Source: Cylicocyclus nassatus
Taxonomy: Eukaryota; Nematoda; Chromadorea; Rhabditida; Strongylidae
Length of the DNA stretch: 64,000 nucleotides
Direction of reading: 5' to 3'
Assembly (NCBI GenBank): GCA_958299035.1
Contig: CATQJL010000223.1
Location: 69,547,006 to 69,611,005, forward strand
The position numbers were made by a program, and so were the translations under genes. Below, one piece after another: positions 55,018 through 64,000 of this stretch (position 1 is the stretch's first letter; every line of letters starts with the position of its first letter). The notes below the pieces were generated by a model that ran no database searches, had not been told where the DNA came from, and worked only from the letters and a program-made list of their open reading frames with translations.

Positions 55018-55471
55018 GTCATCATGATCATGATAATTCATTGTTTCATTTATTGTTTCAAAAACATTTGTTGACATGTGGTGAACTTTTCTGATTTTCT
55101 CATCATGACTGTTGTTGTTCAATATTTATTGTTTCAAACAATTTTCTTTACGTGTAGTGAACTTTTCTCATTTTCTCATTATGAGTACTGCTGTTCAACA
55201 TTCATTGTTTGAAAAACATTCGTAAATGTGTATTGAAATTTTCTGGTTTTATCAGAAACTTTTGAAATGATACATTAGAAGTAATAAATTGTCTTTCTGC
55301 TACCTATATTCATGTGTATTTTCCGATCAGTAAAACTAAAGGAACACTTCAACTATAGTGATTAGTGAAACGATATTATTTATAAAACACCTCTGCAACA
55401 GACAGGGGTTCTATTTTATAACTCTGAAATAAAGAGCAGGATTCCCCATGGTGTACAACCCCGGTACGGAG
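55018..55471. other. Unassigned AT-rich stretch
   Basis: Short tandem TCATTGTTTCA/AACATT-type repeats around 55035-55220 (TTTATTGTTTCAAA twice). No gene. Confidence 0.4.
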
Positions 55472-55700
55472 TTCGTGCGAGCTGCCACGCTGGCACTACT
55501 TACTCAGCGCTGAGATCCGTTTTTAAACGTTTGTGGACCTGACATGGAGCGGGCACGAAGCTGGCACGCTGCTGGCACGACCTACTCGGCTCTCCAGACC
55601 CGTTTTTCCATGTTTAAGGAGCCGGCACGAAGCTGGCACGCCGCTGGCACGACTTATTCGGCTCCCCATGCCCGTTTTTACATGTTTACGGAGCTAGCAC
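55472..55700 (+). repeat. 72 bp tandem repeat, open in one frame
   Basis: About three units plus a partial fourth, each beginning GGAG and containing GGCACGAAGCTGGCACGC, GCTGGCACGACYTAYTCGG and CCCGTTTTTACATGTTTA-like sequence. The unit length is 72 bp in the better-conserved copies, so the frame from 55544 stays open and repeats a 24-residue motif with RSWHAAGTTYSA. I treat it as a repeat, not a gene. Confidence 0.8.
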
Positions 55701-55823
55701 GGGGCGCAAAAGCTTGTTTTCACAGTTTTGCTTATTGTAGCTTCAAGGCAGCTGCTTTCAGCACTAATTTATTGTATGGTGCGCATTCTCTTGCCGCTTC
55801 TGCATTCATGCGGGACATGAATG

Positions 55824-56145
55824 TTTGGTCGAGTGGTTAGCGCAGAGCAGTGGCGTACCCAGGATTTCGGCTCGGGGGGGGGGGGGCGGCAGCCTTCAAC
55901 CCCTAGAATCTGGACCCGAAAAATTTTTTTATAAGGCTAATTTGAATTTTTAAAATATAAAAATTATTTTGATTGCTTACAAAAATAAACAAGTCACTTG
56001 CACATTTTTAAAACTCATGTAAGTAACTTTCAAAAATTTTGCGACCCGTTCTCGAGCGCCCTCCCCCCCCCCCCGCCCCTCCCCTCGGTACGCCACTGGC
56101 GCAGAGGTACTCAAAGGCGAGAGGTGGAAGTTCGAGGTCGCGTGC
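55824..56145 (+). other. tRNA-like sequence split by hAT MITE
   Basis: Removing 55848-56098 and one target duplication joins TTTGGTCGAGTGGTTAGCGC to AGAGGTACTCAAAGGCGAGA and AAGTTCGAGGTC, giving an A-box and a B-box at tRNA-like spacing. The A box resembles Ser/Leu tRNAs. Stem pairing is poor, so a tRNA-derived repeat is more likely than a tRNA gene. Confidence 0.5.
55848..56098. mobile_element. hAT-like MITE, copy 2
   Basis: 251 bp with ends CAGTGGCGTACCCAGGATTT / GGTACGCCACTG and an exact 8 bp target duplication GCGCAGAG (55840-55847, 56099-56106). Shorter than copy 1 by 100 bp in the interior. Both copies share AAGTAACTTTCAAAAATTT and TGCACATTTT sequence and long G/C homopolymers near the ends. 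Confidence 0.95.
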
Positions 56146-56409
56146 CGCATAACTTTTGCGGTAGATTGGGAAACTACGGCACGCTTACCACTGCTTCGCC
56201 ATTGCAAAGAATGTGTGTCTGGTTAATCGGTTAGTGCGCCGGCGTTCGAGCGTTGCATGCAAGTTCGCAGCGTGCGCGATGCGAGTGTTTTGCGGCGGTC
56301 TGCCTGCGCCCAGTCTGCGAGTTCACGCCGGAGTTGGCAACTTTCCGTGATGTGTGCCAACTTGGCGGCATCTTTGATGCCGCCAAGTAGGGTAGATTAC
56401 TACCGGCCC
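56107..56409. mobile_element. Terminal part of GGGCCGGTAG MITE
   Basis: Ends at 56409 with GATTACTACCGGCCC, identical to the right end of 3299-4278. Reading inward from that end (minus strand) it matches the left part of that element (GGCATCAAAGATGCCG, AAGTTGGCACACATC). The opposite terminus was not found, so the element is incomplete or its other edge, possibly including the 55472-55700 repeats, has diverged. Confidence 0.75.
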
Positions 56410-56410
56410 T

Positions 56411-58070
56411 AGTGTGGGACGTCCTTCACTGTTTGGGGATTCTTTCCTTTTCCAGAGCGTGTCATAAGAGCTGTCAAAAGAGTGTTTAACTTGTGTCCGC
56501 CTGCTCTCAGTAGGTTGGCGGTGATTCTGTCAGTACCAGGAGCTGTGCCTGGTTTCATGCACTCTATGGCCGAGCGCACTTCCGAAGGAAGAATTCTGTG
56601 GCTGCTCACCGGTGAAAATGATAGGGTCTGGTACCGGAGTCGTGGATTGAAAAGGCTCGTTATAGAAGTCCCTCGTTATCGCTTCCATTTCCGTCGGGAA
56701 TTCACTAATCTTCCGTCCTTATTCAGTAGAGTCTGCATCGGTATCTCGTCTCGCGAAGGTCTCTACGACATCTCTTTAGACTTGCCCTTTGTGTGCTGCT
56801 TCCAATATCTTCATTTGTCAATATCGCTTCAGATCCTCTTGTACGGCTTTTCTGCAAATGCCTTGAGTAATACTTGCTTCAGATGCGATGTACTTGAATC
56901 TGCGTGCAGGGTTGTCTTTTTCTGAAGAAGCTCTTGAGTTTTGTTTCGTCAACGTCACAAGCCTTTTTCCACGTTGAGAACTGCCTGCTCTGCACAGCTG
57001 CGTAGCCCTCCAGTCAACTTCTCTAGATCTTCTGTTGGATCTTCGCATTTCTTCCAACCATATCTGAAAATGGCGTTCTCGAAAATGCGTTCGTCGTAAA
57101 TGGCTTCTCTTCTAGACTTCGCGCGATGGCAAGATAATCTTCCATTTTTCGATTGAAGCGGATCTTGGCACGAAGTAGACGGTGGTCCGAACCTGTAAGA
57201 ACGACGGAACCACTCCGACATCGATAAACTCCACTTCTTATTGATAAGAATATGATCGATTTCTGCATGCGCCGTTCCATTTGGTGACTCCCACGTCCAG
57301 CGGTAATGCTCTTTTTTTGGTAAAACAAATTTCCATGGAATAAACGAGCCGCTTCGATGAATTCGACGAGTCTGTCTCTCCGTTCTCGTTCCGACTTCCC
57401 AGTCCAAATTTTCCAATTCTGTCGCCTTGTTGGTGTTGTGGTTGTCTTATTCTTGCATTGAGGTCGCCAACGATAAACTTTTAAGGCGAGTTCTTCTTGC
57501 GAATGGCGTCTTCCAGCTCCTCATAGAACTTGTCTAGTTCGGATTCATCTGCTGCATCTAAAATTGGGGCGGGGCCCTGGAGGAGATAGCCCCGCCCCAA
57601 CGAAATACACGTGTATCGATCGAAACGCTGGCGTAGCGCTGGCATGGCTTCGGCACTCTGGCGGGAGCCTAAGAGTCAACGAGGTGGCTAACGAATTGTT
57701 GTACGACAAATCTCACGCCTCCGACTTTTCGTATTGAAACCTTCTCTTTTTTGTGATAAGAGTTCCATCCTTCCTTTCGAGCGTAGCCGAGCGTCAGTTC
57801 TTTGTTTCCTGCAAAGCAATCACATCAGTGCGGCTTGCGGCGTCTAGGAAAACGAAGAGCTCGTGGGCTGAAGCTAAGGTCCTTGCATTGTATGTGCACA
57901 ATCGAAAACTGCCCTCGTGTCTTGTCCGTTTTGTTGCCGATAGGATCAATGGTCTCGCTTTTGCACAGTTTTCTTTGTCCCTCACCTGACGTACTGCCAT
58001 CCGCGTCCCAAGCGGCAGACGAGCAGGTGCGCAGGGTACTGGGGCGACTGGTTTTAAGTTGCACAAGCCA
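56411..58070 (-). pseudogene. RTE-type LINE fragment: endonuclease and RT start
   Basis: Minus strand, several frames. 58066-57794 reads RLCTYNARTL and DVIALQETK, the N-terminal endonuclease motif of nematode RTE elements. 57416-57023 contains WTWESPNGTAHAEIDHIL and GSDHRLLRAKIRF (catalytic SDH). 56609-56411 holds ILPSEVRSAIECMKPGTAPG and ADNLLRAGG-like sequence, the start of RT. It stops exactly where the MITE terminus ends (56409), so the rest of RT is missing. Multiple frameshifts make it dead. A GGGGCGGGGC hairpin (57564-57600) interrupts the endonuclease region. Confidence 0.85.
57564..57600. repeat. GC-rich perfect hairpin
   Basis: TTGGGGCGGGGC and GCCCCGCCCCAA, 12 bp perfect arms with a 13 nt loop, inside the RTE fragment. 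Confidence 0.85.
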
Positions 58071-59087
58071 CTGAATTTCCCGCCACCCTAGATAGCCTGA
58101 CTGGAGCGTTCCTGGGGGTCGAAGCAGTCGCCGCTCCTTGTATGACACTGACGGTTTTTGCCTCCTAGCGACTTCAGCATGCGTTGTCAAGCAGGTGGCA
58201 ATGAATCTTGACATAATGTTGTCGCGGAGTAATCTGCTTTGTCTGGGCTGACCTTCTTACTACACTCAGAGGCACCCCCTCTCCACGTTGAAGAAGCAGA
58301 TCGTGAAGGGTCGCCGACACTTTTAAGAATAAAACCTGACCATTTGAAGATGTTCTTGAGGGCCTTTGCTAAGAGTAGTGATGCGAGCTTTACGAAGTCC
58401 AAAAGTTTCCAGATTTGCAATATGCAAGTGCGCGAAAACTGCAATGCATCACTGTAGACATTTGGCATTCAGTGATACAACAACAAATGCTTCTCAGAAG
58501 CAATTTTGATGGTGCCCTAAAAGCAAGCTAGTCTTTTTCAATAGCCAAGTATTGCTCGTGCCTTTCGCGTATAACTTCTACATTTTACATGTTGAACTCA
58601 TTGTGATGTGCGTTTTATCAAAGACTGACCAAGCACAAGCAGTCTAACCCATGCGAGAAAGAGTCACGTTCATAGAAGTGCAAGAACGTTTCTTCCTTAT
58701 CTTTAGAAGCGCGGAATAAATGAAGCATGTTTTGGGAAAACAACATTTTTGTATTCAATTTCATCTTTTCATATGAACTCGTTTTTTATGGCTGTTTACA
58801 AATCCGCTACCAATCTGAAATTTCCGGAAACCTACATTGTGAGCATTGGTGTTGATTAAGAAAAGCATTTACTCTCTGATCTGTGAAGTTCGTATTTGCC
58901 TTGCACGTGCGTTGATCTTTTCTTTCAAGTTGCTCAATTTTTATATCCTGTTATGGAGAGACCAAGCATGTTGTGTTAGCTCATCTTGAAAATTTTTTTT
59001 CAATTTTGAAATTCTCCCGCGATAAGTCATACACTTCTCAATTTTGATTAGGTTATAATACCATTCATTAGAACAAAGCAAGCTCTA
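58071..59087. other. Unassigned stretch
   Basis: No gene recognised. At 59072-59088 is AACAAAGCAAGCTCTATGA, a motif also found in the foldback element at 47906-49181 and near 38960, suggesting decayed related repeats. Confidence 0.4.
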
Positions 59088-59850
59088 TGAAGGGCCGGGC
59101 TACATCACGCAAATTCGTGGCCGCGATTTCTGGTCGTCGCAATTTGTTACAAGCAGCGACGAAATCGCGACAACTAAATCGTTATGTTCATGGCCATACT
59201 TCTGCGGCGATTCATGCATCCTCCCACCTGAGCAATTCTCAAACTAGTTATATATCAGTATTTGTTCTCCATTCAGCTTGATTTTTTCATTTGTACTTTT
59301 ATTTTGTAGTCCAGAATCATTTCCAACCGCAAGATCACATTAAAATTTGACTCTATTCCAGTATCTGAGCCTCACAGTTTCAAAGCCGCAGATTTTGCTC
59401 AAACTCGGTTCAAAGGGGTTATTTGACCCATGACCAATTATCAATACTATCAATTATTGCTGATGCCAACTATCATCATCACTGTGCTTGGTCAAATGAC
59501 ATTTCCTGATGTCACGGCAGGAACACATAAGGGACAAAATTATAAATTTGGCTAGGATTCCGTTTAGAGAAGTTATTCAACATGCTGATCACAAATATCA
59601 TATTCACATCTCGTCTTGGGACATACAAGCGAAGTTGCGGTGAGGTATATGGTAGGTAAGAAAATCAAAGACTTGCCTGAATCTTGACGCAGTGAAGTTT
59701 GATGTTTTGATCACGAATATTGTAATCATTTCGCATGATGAGCTTTTAACAGACTCTTTTGTATTCAAATTGACGCAGGAAAAAAATGCTAATTGCTATT
59801 GTTGTGGTTGAACAGATTACAAGAAAATGACGCTTTCCTAGATTATCATC

Positions 59851-60011
59851 ATGTGGCCGTATTCATCAACGAACCCAGTGGGTTCCGGAACCCACTGGGT
59901 TAGTGCTTTTGATGAATATCGATTTTACCCTGGAGTAGAATCGATTTTCATCAAAAGCACTAACCCAATGGGTTCTGGAACCCACTGAGTTCGTTGATGA
60001 ATACGCCACAT
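59851..60011. mobile_element. Near-perfect 161 bp palindromic MITE
   Basis: Ends ATGTGGCCGTATTCATCAAC / GTTGATGAATACGCCACAT with about 70 bp arms containing GAACCCAGTGGGTTCCGGAA, itself palindromic, so the element is a palindrome of palindromes. Copy A at about 755-775 lacks it. Very few mismatches between arms indicate a young element. Confidence 0.93.
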
Positions 60012-60811
60012 GGTTATCAACTGCAGCGCGCCAAAAAACCTCCTCCTTCATAACACATTTTGAGCGAATGCATTTTGATCTGCTACCGCTACTTACGGGA
60101 ACCCCAGAAAATGACGCTACCGCACAGAAACCAGGATTGTCGGCACCAGCGGGTCGAATACCCCCCCCCCCCTAGATCAAGTCTAAGCAAAATTTACGAC
60201 TCTGAAATTCTGAGTCACAGAGAGCCAAAAATGGATACAAGAGGATTGGTTTACAGAGAAGCAATGCATTCTGGCAAAATAGAACTTTTTTTAAATGGTA
60301 AACAAGAAAACAGCTCAAAAGCTAAGAAACGACTATAGAAGCTTTCAGGAAAAAAGCTTAATCTTTTAGTCGTTTCGCTGGTTTGAGATCAGCGGCGCGA
60401 TATCGCTGATCGACGATTTCAGCGAAGGAAGTATGCCCGGAGAAAAAAATGGTCAGCGAGTAGTCACAACCGAATGGCAAAAATGATCAGCATGCAAAGG
60501 ACTTTAACCATTGTCTTGCCGGCAAAGTCGCGAAACGATGAAATCGCGTGATGTATGTCCTTCAGATGGCTTCTGACTGATCGCACCATCTTCAGTACAC
60601 CTAGAGGTAGAAGCCGTGAATCTAAGAAGTTTCGGATGCTCAAACTCAAAAAGAGTCTCATCCAAAAAAAAACTTTCCGGATCTTTCACTCGCTCATTCA
60701 CGTACATTTCACTTGAGACATCCGCATCTGTCGCTGCTGTATCTTTTCCTGGGCTAAAAACCGAAATAAAATGAAATCTTTGAAAAAAATTTATTTCCAG
60801 AAACGATGCTA

Positions 60812-61623
60812 TTAGCCTGGAAATTAAGTTTTGCAACTGGTTTCATAACTTCACTCCCTTTGGATATGGCGCACTCAAACTTTGGCATTATGTAGAAGGC
60901 GATGTGAGCTACAAGTGAGCACAAATTGTCTAAATTTTGAACACGAAATAGAAAAGGTTTAGGCGTTTTTCGAAAACTAGTGAAATTTGAGAATTTTTGG
61001 GGTTTCAAGCTAAAATGAAGCTTTTGGCAGCCTAGACCATGCGCAGTAATCCGGATTCGTCTATAAATTATTGCTGGAGGTTGACTTCTTTGGCCTATTA
61101 AGAAAGAAACAAAATTTAGGGGCATGTCGAGATTTGACGTCCTCATAAAGTCGAACGAGTCGATGTACGCAAGAGCTGCTGGGGACGACCGTCAATGACT
61201 AAAGAGTCCGAAGCTCAAATTCCGCCGAGACTTTACACAGTAAGATTATTTAACCTGCCAAACGCGAATATCACATTCATTTGTTGAATCAATGCCTTTT
61301 TCCTTGTTTAGGGTAAAACCCCATCTCGTACACCTACACTAATCCTACAAAAAAGCCCTTACCACGCAATTTCTTCATCGTTTTCGCGATCAGCATGTCG
61401 GATAACATCCCTATGCCAAGTTTCAGCCAAATCCGTCAAACCTTGAATTCTTCCCCTTCATACCATGCACCTACCGTACCCTCACTGCGACGTCAGAATT
61501 TGGTAGGACAGCAGCTGCACTTGTAGCTTACGTAATAACCAACGCAGTGGCAAAATTTGAGTGCGCCATGTTGAATGAGAGGGAAGTTATGGGGCCAGTT
61601 GCAAAACTTAGTTTCCAACCTAA
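60812..61623. mobile_element. Mariner-like MITE (TTAGCCTGGAAATTAAG), copy 2
   Basis: 812 bp relative of 44931-45737. Flanked by TA (60810-60811, 61624-61625). Copy A at about 2291-2300 has the empty site GCTATTTTTCC against GCTA-element-TATTTTTCC here, which proves a TA duplication. The interior is highly similar to copy 1 along its whole length. Confidence 0.96.
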
Positions 61624-62241
61624 TATTTTTCCGACATAAGTATAATAATTGTTTACTAAATCTGTAAAAATAGAAGGTTGAATTTTCAGCTCCTTAGAAG
61701 CACCAGTTTTTGAAAAATATTGAACACAGCTCTTTTTTGCCACGGTTTTCTATGTTAAAATCGATGTTTCGAGAAGTAGAGCCTTTAGGAAGCATACACT
61801 TACTTGTGCCAGAACAGCACAAATCACTTTTTTAAAAGCTCGAATATTTTGGCTTCGGTTTTTAGCCTAGTACAAATACAAATACACTGGCGGCATATAA
61901 ATGTCTTATGTGTAGTGTATCGTGAACGCGTGGGAGCTCGTAATCTTCTCTAGACAAGAATTCTTTTCAAGTCTTCGGTCATCCTGAAATATTTAGATTT
62001 TGGCTTATAACTTAAGATATAGTGAAGCTGCTGAGAGATCTTTCATTCCGCCTTATAGAGCCTGTTTTGATGTATCAAAAGGTTTTTCCAATTGAAATTG
62101 AGAAATATATGACTTATTTTATTAAAGATTGAAAATTGAAAAAAACTAGTACGATAGCACATGGTAAGATGTCTACAACACATGTTTATTAGTTAATCTT
62201 TGCAGAGTAAACCAGCTGAAACTAAAAAAAGAAAAAGCTTA

Positions 62242-62711
62242 CAAGGGAACGAACTTAGTGTCCGTGGCCTTTTGAGATGAAATGTATACCAACGTCGTAC
62301 ACTCGTCTTCGAACGCTGATTCCGAATCTGACCTCCGTTTCTGCTAATCGTTTCTCTAGAAGAAGTTATGAAGAATTTTTGCGTCAATGGTCGCCTAAAA
62401 GAAATACGGTCGCGGATGCCTAATTTTTGAAAAGAAGTTTGATTGAGGCAATGCAAAACTCAAAAACACAAAAGAACTCGAGACTAAACCTGCATCAACT
62501 TTCGAGGCTATCGCACTAGCCATTACACCACATCTTAGCGGCGGTTTTGACATTTCACTACATCTTCTTTGGCGGGGAAATCCTTCATAACTTTTTTTCT
62601 GAGAAACGATTAGCAAAAACGGAAGTCAGATTCGGAATCAGCACTCCAAGACGAGTGTAATGGTATGCGTCTCGTCTCAAAAGCCCACGGACACTAAGTA
62701 TCGTTCCCTTG
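62242..62711. mobile_element. Foldback element with tRNA-like core, copy 2
   Basis: 470 bp with ends CAAGGGAACGAACTTAGTGT / ACTAAGTATCGTTCCCTTG and long inverted arms (CCGTGGCCTTTTGAGATG; CATCTCAAAAGCC-like on the other side). A tRNA-like sequence lies at 62474-62535 on the minus strand. Copy A at about 2856-2860 is the empty site. Confidence 0.92.
62474..62535 (-). other. tRNA-like sequence in foldback element
   Basis: Minus strand TGGTGTAATGGCTAGTGCG (A-box-like) and an anticodon-like arm ATAGC-CTCGAAA-GTTGA. The B-box region (AGTCTCGAG) has decayed relative to copy 1. Confidence 0.5.
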
Positions 62712-63063
62712 ATTTTTGCTCAGTCTTCTCGAATTTTCTGGCTTACAGAGCACATAAGACTAGATATTTTGGTTGTGATACAATAGTTTACTAGTGCTGT
62801 TATGAAGAAAAACCTGGCACAAAATTTCTTGAAAAAAAACTCTTGACATCAAGCTGCAAGAATTGAGTCCTCGCACCCGAAAACACCCAGTTGCACTTTA
62901 CTATTGAGCCTTCTCCTTTTTTATAAAAGCGAAATCCTTAAGCACCTAGATATTGCTTCAAAATGTACTGCTCACCTTCTGATTTTGGCATTTCATACGG
63001 CACAAACTCAAGATCGTGGTCGGCTGCGAAGAGTGACTAAAGGCAATGCCCGGAAGGAACTAA

Positions 63064-63514
63064 CAAGGGAACCGTGTCGAGTCGAAGTGGCCTCTCCAGA
63101 TGGGACCCATACAGCTTTGAAGAGCATTAATCGATGATTCCAAATCTGCTTTCCAAATCTGCCAAGCGCTTCTGGACGCCGAGTTATGCTTGTTTTTCAG
63201 GTCAAAAAACTGAACGCAAAACTGAAGCAAAATCGCCCAAATTTGCTCAAATGGTCCAATGTCAAGTATCAGAGCTGTTTATGCAATGGATACATTTTAT
63301 TTAATGTGCTAATACTTAACATTGCTTTATCTGAGCGCTGGAAAGATTGTAACAATCAATTTTACCTAAATTCTGCATTCATTTTTCGTTTTGAAGAACG
63401 GTCATAACTCGGCGTCCAGATGCGCTTGGCAGATTTGGAATCACTGCTTGATACTCTTCAAAGCTGTATGGGTCTCATCTGGAAACGCCAATTCGACTCG
63501 ACACGGTTTTCTTG
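63064..63514. mobile_element. CAAGGGAACCGTG foldback MITE
   Basis: 451 bp with ends CAAGGGAACCGTGTCGAGTC and, inverted, CAAGAAAACCGTGTCGAGTC. TAA is repeated at both borders (63061-63063, 63515-63517). Copy A near 3223-3229 shows the empty site ACTAAGC. Arms continue inward (GGGACCCATACAGCTTTGAA / CTTCAAAGCTGTATGGGTCT; CCAAATCTGCCAAGCGC / GCGCTTGGCAGATTTGG). The first nine bases match the ends of 62242-62711. Confidence 0.93.
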
Positions 63515-64000
63515 TAAGCTTTCTTGGCTGCTTTTTTGGTCTAAACCAATTGTCTCCTGACTGGTGTTGAATATATTTATCCACAAAACGAACCTGATTT
63601 TGAACGGGGGGAGGAGCCTATAATACAGTCGGGGCTCCTGATGTAGGTAGTAAGGCGGAGCTGACCCGCGCACAGTCAAGTTGTGTGGGAGATATACATG
63701 AATAAAAGGAAGTACAGCCAATTGGCGCGGCCCCTGGTGGATAGATGCCACTCACCAGTGACTGATACGGTACTTCGATATAAGCGGTTAGGAAATATAG
63801 TTTACGGAATAACAGTAAGCTATTTGGATGATAGAGTTGTTGATGTTGATAATACATAATTCATCAACACTTCCATGAATGATAGGATCTCGAACTCTAA
63901 AACTATCGCGCAAACCTCCTCCAAAACTGCCTTCAAAGGAGATAATCGACGTGCAAGCTACTAGAGCTGCGCAATGCCCGCTCGCTTTCGTGCCAAGCCT

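Larger units (their letters stand above)
59090..64000. mobile_element. Long TA-flanked repeat, copy B (runs off window)
   Basis: Collinear with 32-4702: it starts AAGGGCCGGGCTACATCACG. The 4300-4690 segment of copy A matches 63606-64000. It contains four insertions not in copy A (59851-60011, 60812-61623, 62242-62711, 63064-63514) and lacks the two in copy A. The right terminus lies beyond the window. No coding capacity seen. Confidence 0.7.

Overview
This 64 kb window is eukaryotic, intron-containing and almost entirely built from transposable elements. I read it as a nematode genome, most likely rhabditid. The main evidence is two multi-exon genes near 52.7-55.0 kb, where most introns are 38-52 nt with GT...AG ends and T-rich or TTTCAG-like acceptors. 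The repeat set also fits: CR1/Jockey-type and RTE-type LINEs, Tc1/mariner-like inverted-repeat elements with TA target duplications, and a HINE/Helitron-type element. The species call is inference. There are no bacterial operons, rRNA genes or CRISPR arrays.

Layout. 0-4.7 kb and 59.1-64 kb hold two diverged copies of one long TA-flanked repeat. Comparing them reveals six later insertions, each with its empty site in the other copy. 5.4-14.9 kb holds small inverted-repeat elements, a frameshifted LINE (8.6-11.1 kb) and a foldback element with a tRNA-like core. 15.5-19 kb, minus strand, is an LTR-retrotransposon relic with a long gag frame and a broken env-like frame but no pol. 20-23.6 kb has a Helitron-like fragment and a 5'-truncated LINE. 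26-30.5 kb is a cluster of inverted-repeat elements, several with tandem-repeat cores. 31.4-36.9 kb is a three-level nest: a mariner-like element split by an intact two-ORF LINE, which carries another mariner-like element in its 3' UTR.

38-42.8 kb is a large inverted duplication. One arm carries an 841 bp Helitron-like element and the other a 220 bp element, and each arm supplies the other's empty site. 43-49.2 kb has further mariner-like elements, a tRNA-like sequence with a duplicated A box, and a foldback element split by a hAT-like element. 49.6-51.1 kb is a decayed Tc1/mariner-superfamily transposase gene with one intron. 52.7-55.0 kb has the only host-like genes: a 3'-truncated leucine-rich-repeat gene and a Myb/SANT-like DNA-binding gene, both with apparent single-base frameshifts. 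55.5-58.1 kb has a 72 bp in-frame tandem repeat, a tRNA-like sequence split by a second hAT-like element, and a 5' RTE fragment.

The genes do not form a pathway. The window is a layered record of transposition in which insertion order can be read directly. The most unusual features are the inverted-repeat elements that contain Pol III-like tRNA sequences, the TA-flanked elements with shared ends but exchanged tandem-repeat cores, and the intact LINE.
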